A DNA stretch of 6,504 nucleotides, taken from positions 1 through 6,504 of the forward strand of contig QMRV01000105.1 in assembly GCA_003649445.1 (NCBI GenBank). The letters run 5' to 3'. The position numbers and the translations under genes are program-made. Positions 1 to 5,793 of this stretch are shown piece after piece. This stretch comes from Thermoprotei archaeon (GTDB lineage Archaea; Thermoproteota; Thermoprotei; Thermofilales; B15-G2). The notes under the pieces are model-generated. The model did no database searches. It saw nothing but the letters and a program-made list of their open reading frames with translations, and was not told the origin of the DNA. Within the stretch, counting starts at the first letter, position 1. Each line of letters opens with the position of its first letter.

Positions 1-132
1 AAACCATTCTAATGCATCTCTTTTATATTTGTAGTCTTTTTTTACAATTACACTATCTCTCCATGAAGTAAACATCTGTACTATGGATAACAGTTCAACT
101 CTCGAATCAACTCTTACATCAACACTATTCAT
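1..132 (-). CDS. N-terminal fragment of a DUF4932-like protein, cut by the window edge
   Basis: An open frame of 44 codons runs from an ATG at 132 leftward to the window edge without a stop. It begins MNSVDVRVDSRVELLSIVQ, continues with a Trp-Arg segment, and has a basic Tyr/Lys-rich stretch ending DALEWF. The DxRVELLSIVQ opening followed by a Y-x-R-D-x-L-x-x-F segment resembles the start of DUF4932 proteins, which are found in bacteria and archaea and whose activity I cannot state. The start is supported by a good Shine-Dalgarno match (AGAGGAG on the minus strand at 147-141) eight bases upstream. No signal peptide or membrane segment is visible in the 44 residues, which suggests a cytoplasmic protein. 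The gene lies downstream of the surface-protein gene on the same strand, but a 218-bp gap with its own possible promoter suggests separate transcription. The family call rests on recall of the motif alone; that the frame is real is more certain than its name. Confidence 0.6.
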   Translation of the reverse strand, partial: MNSVDVRVDSRVELLSIVQMFTSWRDSVIVKKDYKYKRDALEWF

Positions 133-140
133 AGACTATA

Positions 141-147
141 CTCCTCT
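141..147 (-). promoter_or_regulatory. Ribosome binding site for the DUF4932-like gene
   Basis: AGAGGAG on the minus strand lies eight bases before the ATG at 132. This fixes the start of the left-edge gene. An in-frame ATG at 159 is followed by a TAG after seven codons, so it cannot be the start. Confidence 0.6.
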
Positions 148-188
148 AATATTCTGCATTTTAGAGAACTTAATTTTTTCTATTATGC

Positions 189-206
189 TATTATAACGAT
201 TTTAAG
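189..206 (-). promoter_or_regulatory. Possible TATA region for the left-edge gene
   Basis: Read on the minus strand, this stretch is CTTAAAATCGTTATAATAG or close to it, with two overlapping TATA-like boxes. A start of transcription about 26 nt beyond the TTATAAT box would fall near 167. That would leave a leader of about 35 nt containing the ribosome binding site at 147-141. This is pattern-based only; the region is AT-rich and such boxes arise easily. Confidence 0.3.
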
Positions 207-221
207 ACGAGTAGTGTAGTT

Positions 222-246
222 TAAGAGCATGTCACTAATGCTCTTA
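222..246. repeat. Perfect 9-bp inverted repeat with a 7-nt loop
   Basis: TAAGAGCAT at 222-230 pairs exactly with ATGCTCTTA at 238-246 around the loop GTCACTA. It sits in the 218-bp gap between two minus-strand genes, about 105 bp past the stop of the surface-protein gene. No T run follows on either strand, so it is not a standard intrinsic terminator. It could be an RNA processing site, a regulator site for the downstream gene, or chance. A weaker 7-bp inverted repeat (TACAATA 245-251 with TATTGTA 263-269) overlaps its right end. Confidence 0.45.
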
Positions 247-350
247 CAATAGTTACGACAGTTATTGTAGTGAAGCTTACTCTAAGATTCTTCTCGGCTC
301 GATTATAGCATTTACTCCCATATCAGCTACCTTAGAGTCATAGGTGCTCT

Positions 351-1670
351 CTAGAGCAATTTAGAATTCGGCTTTCTCATTAAAAGTCTTGGTAGTAATA
401 GAAATACCCCTAAGATAATGATTGTTTCTCCTGCCGATAGTAGCTCGTCTAAAGGCTTTTTTACCTTCTCTTCCCAAATTAGTGCTACGTGGTAGCTTAC
501 CTTATCTTCAAGTAGAATTCTATAATAGTTTGCATAAACTTTTAAGAGAATCTCGTATTTTGGAACACTATACCAGGACTTAGTTACTTTAAGTAAAACC
601 TCTACCTCTTCGGGGGTTTTCTTTTCAACTATTAAGTTAAACTTCGATGTAGATTCTGATAATGGAATGCTCATATTGATCTCATAATAGCTCTTTCCCT
701 CACCACTGAAGTAGAGTTTAGGCCCCTTAAATAAGTAAAAATTGAATTTCCGGTTCCTCTTCTCTCTCAGAATACATGTGATCGTTATATTATCTACAGC
801 CTGAGGTGTCTCATGAAAAAACCTTATAACCTTACTAGTAAATCTATGGTTTCTGGGTACAACTATTGTTAAGTACTCCTTCTCTATGTTAGGCTTTTTT
901 GATAATTCGAAAATAAAGTATACTTTCCATGAGAGAGTGGGGTAATAGTGTGCAATGAATGTATATGAGGAAGAATTAGTTCCGCTCCAGTAAGCTTTAA
1001 ACTTTGATCCTTTAAGGTAATACATGTAGTTTCTTTCATCAAGTATAAGGAGGTTAAATTTACGTCCACTATTCTCATACGCTTCACCGAAAATTGTTAG
1101 GTTATTGAAACGGGGAGAAAAACCTTGAATTCTTAAACCCTTTTTCTCTATTAGATTCCATACTTTGTTACAGAGAGCATCTGCGAGATCAATGCACTCT
1201 ACACTATAGCTTTCCCGTGGTAGTAGAGTAATGATTTTTAAAGGTATTAGCTTTGAAGTTATGTTGCTGCTCCAAATATTACTAATTTCAAATTTTATCC
1301 CCTTTCTTAGCTCTAATGGTGTTATAGAGAAACTGGACTCATATTGAGTAACGTCGTGTAATTGAACTCTTAGACTACTACCGGTCAAAGAGATATTTTT
1401 AGGAAATCTAGAGTATATCCATAGTTTAATAGATAAGTTTCTGTAGAGTTGAGGGTTTATTGTAAAGTTGTAAGTTAAGAGTTTTTCATAGTGATGTAGT
1501 ATACGGGCATCTATTTTCTCATCTAAGATAACCTTTCTCCTAGTCCACTTCTCAATAGGAGCTAAAAGAGTAGTACTTATTACAAGTAACCCCGTAATAA
1601 AGAGAACTAATCCTATCTTCGTAATTATCCTTTCTAACTTCACATTAGTCCATCTACTAGAGTAATTCAC
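351..1670 (-). CDS. Predicted surface protein with hydrophobic anchors at both ends, unknown function
   Basis: I do not recognise this 439-residue protein. A hydrophobic segment at about residues 17-37 and a second at about 413-430, followed by a short basic tail (MRKPNSKLL), predict two membrane spans enclosing about 370 residues outside the cell. The large middle part is rich in alternating hydrophobic and polar residues, as in beta-sandwich domains. It carries eight N-x-S/T sequons (Asn 68, 78, 92, 136, 190, 232, 294, 332), consistent with archaeal N-glycosylation. There are only three cysteines (159, 167, 299), and no protease, hydrolase or metal motif was seen. Basic residues flank both sides of the first span, so orientation is inferred from the sequons. 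The start is a GTG 27 nt after a TTTATAT box with no in-frame alternative further upstream, which suits a leaderless transcript. It is transcribed divergently from the hydrogenase operon; a functional link is possible but nothing in the protein shows one. Confidence 0.8.
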   Translation of the reverse strand: MNYSSRWTNVKLERIITKIGLVLFITGLLVISTTLLAPIEKWTRRKVILDEKIDARILHHYEKLLTYNFTINPQLYRNLSIKLWIYSRFPKNISLTGSSLRVQLHDVTQYESSFSITPLELRKGIKFEISNIWSSNITSKLIPLKIITLLPRESYSVECIDLADALCNKVWNLIEKKGLRIQGFSPRFNNLTIFGEAYENSGRKFNLLILDERNYMYYLKGSKFKAYWSGTNSSSYTFIAHYYPTLSWKVYFIFELSKKPNIEKEYLTIVVPRNHRFTSKVIRFFHETPQAVDNITITCILREKRNRKFNFYLFKGPKLYFSGEGKSYYEINMSIPLSESTSKFNLIVEKKTPEEVEVLLKVTKSWYSVPKYEILLKVYANYYRILLEDKVSYHVALIWEEKVKKPLDELLSAGETIIILGVFLLLPRLLMRKPNSKLL

Positions 1671-1693
1671 TATCTTACAACCAGCTCCAAACG

Positions 1694-1700
1694 ATATAAA
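1694..1700 (-). promoter_or_regulatory. TATA box of the surface-protein gene
   Basis: TTTATAT on the minus strand is centred 27 nt upstream of the GTG at 1670. This is the spacing expected when transcription starts at or next to the start codon. No Shine-Dalgarno sequence lies before the GTG, which agrees with a leaderless message and supports this start. Confidence 0.6.
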
Positions 1701-1745
1701 TCTTACCTAATTCCTAATATAGTGCCATTAAGTTGGAGATTTTCA

Positions 1746-1798
1746 CTTAAGCTTTTCGCAAAGTTAAGACAACTCATATAGTTTAAGCTTAAAGTTAA
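1746..1798. repeat. Duplicated composite motif, candidate operator upstream of hydB
   Basis: Two copies of the pair TTAAGCTT + AAAGTTAA occur in the divergent promoter region. In the first copy the halves (1747-1754 and 1760-1767) are separated by five bases; in the second (1783-1790 and 1791-1798) they abut. The first copy also folds as CTTAA-g-CTTT / AAAG-TTAAG (1746-1768), a 9-bp stem with one bulged G and a TCGC loop. The second contains a perfect 12-bp palindrome, TTTAAGCTTAAA (1782-1793). The copies start 36 bp apart, just upstream of or overlapping the likely TATA box of the hydrogenase operon. That is where an archaeal repressor or activator would bind. The repeat is seen directly; a regulatory role is inferred. 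Confidence 0.5.
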
Positions 1799-1815
1799 CA
1801 GTTCTACTTTAAAAA
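1782..1815 (+). promoter_or_regulatory. Candidate promoter boxes of the hydrogenase operon
   Basis: Two TATA-like boxes are possible. TTTAAGCTTAAAG (from 1782) would start transcription near 1814-1820 and leave a 10-15 nt leader before the GTG at 1829. TTTAAAAA (1808-1815) would start it near 1838, beyond that GTG, and would require a start further inside hydB. The first fits the annotated start better. The sequence alone does not settle which is used. Confidence 0.4.
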
Positions 1816-1828
1816 ATTAAGTATTTAA

Positions 1829-2903
1829 GTGGGAGGTAGTTTTCTAATAGGTGAGATAATCGAAGTAAAGAGCCTATCCAAAGATTTTACTGAAGAGTTC
1901 ATAAGTAGGCTCTTGGAAAACTTTCAAGTAATAGCTCCAGTGAGAAAAGATGGGAGAATATTCTATGAGAGGATAGCAGATCCTCATGAAGTAGACCTGG
2001 AGTATACTGGAAGATCTCAATTACCCCCTAAACGCTTCTTCTTTCCAGAGAAAGAAGTACTATTTACCTATGAGGTAACTGCTGAAGGAGTTCTTATTTA
2101 CGATAGAAGTGAGGAATTGGAGGGATTGAAAAGAATTTTCATAGGCATTAGACCATGTGATATTTATAGTCTGAAGATCTTAGACAAGATATTTTTTCGG
2201 GAAATTTCATGACCCCTATTATGGACTACGCAGAAAAAATACTCTTATAGTAGGACTAACTTGTAATGAAGCATTAGAATACTGTTTTTGCGCTTACATG
2301 GGAAGTGGACCTAGTATAGAGAATGGATTCGATCTCCTACTAACTGATTTAGGTGATTATTACTTAGTGGAAATAGGGAGCGATAGAGGTAAGAAGCTAG
2401 TATGTCATAACATAGATCTTTTTAGAAGTGCTTCAATCGAGGACATAAAGGAAAGGAAAAGAATATTGTCGCGAGTTGAATCTGATATAAAAAGGGAACC
2501 ATTTCCTGATCTCAATAAGTTATATGAAGCATTGCTCAGAAACTTTAAAGCGGATATTTGGAATGAGTATGGTGAATCCTGTTTAGCCTGTGGTAAGTGC
2601 AACTTTGTTTGTCCTACTTGTGTATGTTTTGACATATACGACGACCCCAACTTAGATCTAAAGAGTGGAAAGAGAGTAAGAGTTTGGGATTCCTGTCACT
2701 TTATTAGCTTCACTAGAGTTGCTGGAGGCCTAGTATTCAGAAAAGATAGACCATCAAGGGTTAAACAGAGAGTATACCATAAGTATTGCTACTCTGTAGA
2801 CGAGATAGGAATGTTCTCCTGTGTAGGATGTGGACGCTGTATAGAAACGTGTCCTGTTAACATAAATATCATGAAGATAGCTAGAGAAGTGGTGAGTATA
2901 TGA
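1829..2903 (+). CDS. hydB: Group 3b [NiFe] hydrogenase beta subunit (iron-sulfur), split by a frameshift
   Basis: This is the electron-transfer subunit of a cytoplasmic group 3b hydrogenase, passing electrons between the hydrogenase module (HydD/HydA) and the flavin subunit HydG. The gene is read as 1829-2197 and then, one base shifted, to the TGA at 2903. It makes 357 residues if one T of the T6 run at 2192-2197 is skipped, close to the family's roughly 365. Without the shift it stops at 2212 after 127 residues. Joined residues give two ferredoxin motifs: Cys 251, 254, 257, 261 and Cys 331, 334, 337, 341, each followed by Pro. The family's CD-Y-x-LKILD and EYCFC motifs are also present (Cys 110, 145, 152, 154), which may hold a third cluster. 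The downstream part has an ATG at 2298, but that would drop the CFC motif and has no clear ribosome site. The 5' start is uncertain: GTG 1829 is the only standard in-frame codon, yet GGGAGGT lies just inside it. The stop overlaps the start of hydG by four bases. Confidence 0.85.
2192..2197 (+). other. T6 run at the hydB frameshift point
   Basis: The original frame reads ATA TTT TTT CGG and reaches TGA at 2210. Skipping one T gives ATA TTT TTC GGG AAA and continues through the conserved YY-x-x-RR, LIVGLTC and YCFC residues into the 3' half. The run is a site where an indel, polymerase slippage or a +1 ribosomal slip on Phe codons could occur. Three outcomes fit: a sequencing or assembly error, a true inactivating mutation, or recoding. 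Confidence 0.8.
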
Positions 2904-3712
2904 GCAATTCATACATTCCTAGTATAGCGACAATCCAAGAAATTAGAGAAGAAACACCAGATATTAGAACTTTCAGATTAAAGCTTAAGGAAGGAGAGCT
3001 TACATTTACCCCTGGACAGTTCATTGAACTCTCTGTTTTCGGCTACGGAGAAGCTCCATTCTCAGTAACTTCTTCTCCTCTAGTTAGAGAGTTCTTTGAG
3101 ATTACTGTGAAAAAAATAGGGGTCTTAACCTCCGCACTATTTAAACTAGGAAAAGGAGCTGTAGTGGGAATTAGAGGACCTTTTGGAAGAGGTTGGCCTA
3201 TAGAGAAGATGAAGGGAATGAATGTACTCATGATAGGAGGAGGAATAGGTATAGCACCACTTAAGCCCGTGATTGAATACATAATAGCTAGTCGTAAGGA
3301 CTATGGAGAAGTTATACTGTTATATGGTGCTAGAACCCCCTCTGATATAGTCTATAAAAGGGAGTTAGAAAAATGGAAGAATTTCATAGACATACACCTC
3401 ACGGTAGATAAAGGAGATGATAGATGGAAAGGAAGAGTGGGAGTAGTGACAGTACTCTTTGATGAGATAGAAGTAGATCCTAGAGAGACCTATTCAATAC
3501 AATGTGGGCCTCCTATAATGATGCACTTTGTCACAAAAAAGCTAGTGGAACTAGGATTTAGTGGAGATAGAATATTTCTGTCTCTTGAGAGACTGATGAA
3601 ATGTGGAATGGGCTTCTGTGGACACTGTACAGTGAGTGGTAGGTATGTATGTAAGGAAGGACCTGTGTTCAGCTATAGTGAGATTAAAAACTTTATAGAA
3701 ACCGCTGTATAG
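2900..3712 (+). CDS. hydG: Group 3b hydrogenase gamma subunit, FAD/NAD(P)-binding
   Basis: This 270-residue flavoprotein is the pyridine-nucleotide end of the hydrogenase, exchanging electrons between NAD(P)H and the iron-sulfur chain of HydB. It has the ferredoxin-NADP reductase fold seen in dihydroorotate dehydrogenase electron-transfer subunits. FAD-binding motifs are at residues 50-60 (GEAPFSVTSSP) and 92-100 (RGPFGRGWP). The nucleotide-binding loop GGGIGIAPLKP is at 113-123, YGARTPSD at 142-149, and CGPPIMM at 202-208. A C-terminal [2Fe-2S] site is formed by Cys 235, 240, 243 and 251 (C-x4-C-x2-C-x7-C). There are no membrane segments; the enzyme is cytoplasmic. The ATG overlaps the hydB stop (ATGA), and GGTGA at 2891-2895 is its ribosome site, so expression is probably coupled to hydB. 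NADP versus NAD preference cannot be read reliably from the sequence. The gene is intact and of usual or slightly short length. Confidence 0.92.
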   Translation: MSNSYIPSIATIQEIREETPDIRTFRLKLKEGELTFTPGQFIELSVFGYGEAPFSVTSSPLVREFFEITVKKIGVLTSALFKLGKGAVVGIRGPFGRGWPIEKMKGMNVLMIGGGIGIAPLKPVIEYIIASRKDYGEVILLYGARTPSDIVYKRELEKWKNFIDIHLTVDKGDDRWKGRVGVVTVLFDEIEVDPRETYSIQCGPPIMMHFVTKKLVELGFSGDRIFLSLERLMKCGMGFCGHCTVSGRYVCKEGPVFSYSEIKNFIETAV

Positions 3713-3717
3713 GTGAT
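3712..3717 (+). promoter_or_regulatory. Ribosome binding site that favours ATG 3722 for hydD
   Basis: GGTGAT lies four bases before the ATG at 3722. The GTG at 3713 and the ATG at 3716 fall inside this site and would have no ribosome site of their own. Starting at 3722 also gives MEGEKVRVG, matching the short N-terminus of related delta subunits. Confidence 0.55.
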
Positions 3718-3721
3718 GCGT

Positions 3722-4450
3722 ATGGAAGGAGAGAAAGTAAGAGTAGGGATTTACAGTCTATCATCCTGTGAGGGATGTTTAGTACAATTGTTGAACTTAG
3801 AGGATGTATTATTGGAGATATTCGGAAACATAAAGATAGTCTCCTGTAGACTGCTAGGAGTAGAGGGGGTAAGGAAGGCGGATGTAGCAATAATTGAAGG
3901 TGCTGTAATGTCAAAGAAAGAGGAAGAAAGACTGAAAGAGATCAGACTAAATAGTGAAATACTAGTAGCCTTTGGAGACTGTGCATGCCATGGAGGTAGA
4001 TTTATAGTAAAGGACTTTGGACTTGAGGAAGCGTACGTGAAAGTACCGAGAATAGGAAAATATATAGCATATCCATTAGATAAGTTTGTTAAAGTCGACT
4101 ACTATGTGTATGGATGTCCAGTAGACAAAGAGGAGGTCTTCTCTCTCTTTAAGGACATAATCTTAGGTAGAGAACATAGACCTAAACCGTATAATGTATG
4201 CGCTGAGTGCGTACTAAGAGAAAATCTATGCCTACTAGACTTTAGTGTACCGTGTTTAGGACCCATAACTAGAGGAGGATGTGGAGCAGTATGTCCCTCC
4301 TCGGGCAGGGAGTGCATAGGGTGTAGAGGGTTGGCTGAAGATGCTAATATAAATTCACTAATACGTATGATGAAAGAAAAAGGTATTAAGATACCTAAAT
4401 ACCTGCAAATCCTACAGGGTGCTTATAAATATGAAGATACTAAGTCTTAG
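3722..4450 (+). CDS. hydD: Group 3b [NiFe] hydrogenase small (delta) subunit
   Basis: This 242-residue small subunit carries electrons from the NiFe site of HydA toward HydB. Proximal-cluster cysteines are Cys 16 and 19 (SSCEGC), Cys 87 (GDCACHGG) and Cys 132 (YGCP). Eight further cysteines in the C-terminal third, 160, 163, 170, 178, 187, 191, 198 and 201, would hold two more [4Fe-4S] clusters, including the PCLGPITRGGCGAVCP and CIGCRG motifs of this family. There is no twin-arginine signal or membrane tail, so it is cytoplasmic. An earlier GTG at 3713 directly follows the hydG stop, but the ribosome site favours 3722. The 3' end overlaps hydA by 20 bases or more. One oddity is the extra Cys 89 two residues after a proximal ligand; as I recall, the Pyrococcus furiosus protein has Val there. 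Confidence 0.92.
   Translation: MEGEKVRVGIYSLSSCEGCLVQLLNLEDVLLEIFGNIKIVSCRLLGVEGVRKADVAIIEGAVMSKKEEERLKEIRLNSEILVAFGDCACHGGRFIVKDFGLEEAYVKVPRIGKYIAYPLDKFVKVDYYVYGCPVDKEEVFSLFKDIILGREHRPKPYNVCAECVLRENLCLLDFSVPCLGPITRGGCGAVCPSSGRECIGCRGLAEDANINSLIRMMKEKGIKIPKYLQILQGAYKYEDTKS
4415..4421 (+). promoter_or_regulatory. Ribosome binding site inside hydD, for hydA
   Basis: CAGGGTG ends nine bases before the ATG at 4431, supporting that codon over the GTG at 4419, which lies within the site. The resulting N-terminus MKILSLRHITRIEGH agrees with the family, where the RIEGH motif follows shortly after the start. Confidence 0.45.
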
Positions 4451-5729
4451 GCATATTACAAGAATAGAGGGGCATTTAAACTTCACGGTAACTATAGAGA
4501 ATGGAACAGTTAGAGCCAGAGCAGAGGCCCTCGAAGGTACTAGACTATTAGAAAGAGTATTTATAGGAAGAGAATACTGGGAGATTCCAGACATAGCCTC
4601 TAGGATGTGTGGTGTATGTCAGGCCATACATCGATTAACTGCTATCCAAGCTATAGAAAACGCCTTCGATATACTTCTACCCGAAGAGCTAGAAAAGCTA
4701 AGAAAGCTAGTAGCTGTAGGAGGGCACCTGCAGAGTCATATAGTTCACCTATTCATATTTGTCTTACCTGATTACATGAAGTCTCATAGTATACTAGAGA
4801 TAGCATCTAAGAATAGAAGATTAATAAGAAATTTCCTTAGAATGAAGAAAATAGCAAATAGAATAACAGAAATGATAGGGGGGAGAGCAGTTCATCCACT
4901 CACACCAGTAGTGGGTGGGTTATCTAAACTCCCCACTAGACGTGTGTTAGAATTAGCCTTAGACTTAGCTAAGGAGTTCATGAGATTAGCTGAAGAGACT
5001 CTCAGACCAATATTTTTACTAGAGTTTCCTGAGTTCGAGAGAAGGACTAATTATCTATCATTATATAATGGAAAAGAGTATCCCTTGCTTAGAGGATCCA
5101 TAAAGATATTTGGTAAGGAGGAATTTAAGCCTGAAGACTACGAAAAGTATATAAAGCCTATTACTGAGGATTATTCTACAGCTAGACATTATGTTCTAAG
5201 GAGTAGTGGCAAGGAGTATGCTGTAGGAGCTCTCTCTAGAGTTAACATTAATCATAGTCTATTATCAGATTCTGCTATGGAAGTGATAAAAGAGTATAAC
5301 CTTAAATATCCTAGTTACTCACCCTTTGAAAATAATAGAGCGCAAGCTGTGGAGATAATACACTTTGCTGAAGATATGGTAAATACTCTTGAGGATCTTA
5401 TATATAGACCTCCAAGATTTAAGAAAGTAGACTTTAAAGTTAAGGAGAGAGAGGGAGTAGCTGCTACAGAAGCACCACGAGGGCTATTAATTCATCACTA
5501 TAAAATTAATAGGGAGGGGATTATAGAGAGAGCAAATATAATTACACCCACGGCTCAAAACTACAAATGTATAGAAGCTGATGCAGTAGCTTACACTACT
5601 AAACTACTTTCCGAGAGAATAGGTAATATTAAAGGAGAGCTAGAGAAATTAATCAGGGCATATGACCCCTGCGTCTCCTGCTCAGCGCGATTTTTCAGAG
5701 AACATACCCTTACACGAGATAGTATTTAA
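4431..5729 (+). CDS. hydA: Group 3b [NiFe] hydrogenase large (alpha) subunit, catalytic
   Basis: This 432-residue catalytic subunit holds the Ni-Fe(CN)2CO centre that splits or makes H2. The four nickel-site cysteines are present: Cys 60 and 63 in RMCGVCQAIH and Cys 414 and 417 in DPCVSC. The conserved Glu 13 of RIEGH, His 67, and the TEAPRG motif, whose Arg sits over the iron site, are also intact. The last residues SARFFREHTLTRDSI imply maturation by cleavage after Arg 420, removing 12 residues. Many large subunits have His at this position, and Arg is known in others such as E. coli HycE. No maturation protease or hyp genes lie in this window. The length matches the family (about 430). With HydB/G/D it forms a soluble heterotetramer that couples H2 to NAD(P)H and may reduce polysulfide. 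A GTG at 4419 is an alternative start. No clear terminator follows the stop. Confidence 0.95.
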   Translation: MKILSLRHITRIEGHLNFTVTIENGTVRARAEALEGTRLLERVFIGREYWEIPDIASRMCGVCQAIHRLTAIQAIENAFDILLPEELEKLRKLVAVGGHLQSHIVHLFIFVLPDYMKSHSILEIASKNRRLIRNFLRMKKIANRITEMIGGRAVHPLTPVVGGLSKLPTRRVLELALDLAKEFMRLAEETLRPIFLLEFPEFERRTNYLSLYNGKEYPLLRGSIKIFGKEEFKPEDYEKYIKPITEDYSTARHYVLRSSGKEYAVGALSRVNINHSLLSDSAMEVIKEYNLKYPSYSPFENNRAQAVEIIHFAEDMVNTLEDLIYRPPRFKKVDFKVKEREGVAATEAPRGLLIHHYKINREGIIERANIITPTAQNYKCIEADAVAYTTKLLSERIGNIKGELEKLIRAYDPCVSCSARFFREHTLTRDSI

Positions 5730-5759
5730 AGATGCTATTTAGATCCTTTATTCACTAGA

Positions 5760-5768
5760 CTTAAAAGG
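5760..5768 (+). promoter_or_regulatory. TATA-like box before the broken membrane-protein gene
   Basis: CTTAAAAGG is centred about 30 nt upstream of the ATG at 5794, with no ribosome site in between, as expected for a leaderless or nearly leaderless transcript. Its presence suggests the following gene was transcribed separately from the hydrogenase operon, at least before it was broken. Confidence 0.4.
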
Positions 5769-5793
5769 TTAAGTAATATTACGAAATAAAATT

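Noticed and set aside
884..1087. Short open frames opposite or overlapping the large genes (for example 884-1087, 2405-2650, 3043-3282, 3693-3914, 4102-4317 and 4412-4594 on the minus strand)
   Set aside because: They overlap genes with clear motifs or a long coherent frame, have low-complexity or unnatural composition, and lack ribosome sites or promoters.
1763..1803. A SurR-type site (GTT-n3-AAC) controlling the hydrogenase
   Set aside because: The nearest matches have the wrong spacing (GTTAAGACAAC, n5; GTTAAC, n0), and SurR is known from Thermococcales rather than the lineage suggested here.
2298..2903. The 3' half of hydB as a separate small iron-sulfur protein starting at ATG 2298
   Set aside because: The homologous frame continues upstream of this ATG through conserved residues including YCFC to the frameshift point, there is no good ribosome site, and the two halves together match one beta subunit in length and motif order.
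3980..3991. A six-cysteine proximal cluster as in oxygen-tolerant membrane-bound hydrogenases
   Set aside because: Those enzymes have the extra cysteines next to the first ligand pair and five residues after the third ligand. Here the only extra one is two residues after it and the SSCEGC pair has none.
5730..5793. An intrinsic terminator after hydA
   Set aside because: Only short interrupted T stretches are present and no stable hairpin was found; the end of the transcript cannot be placed.
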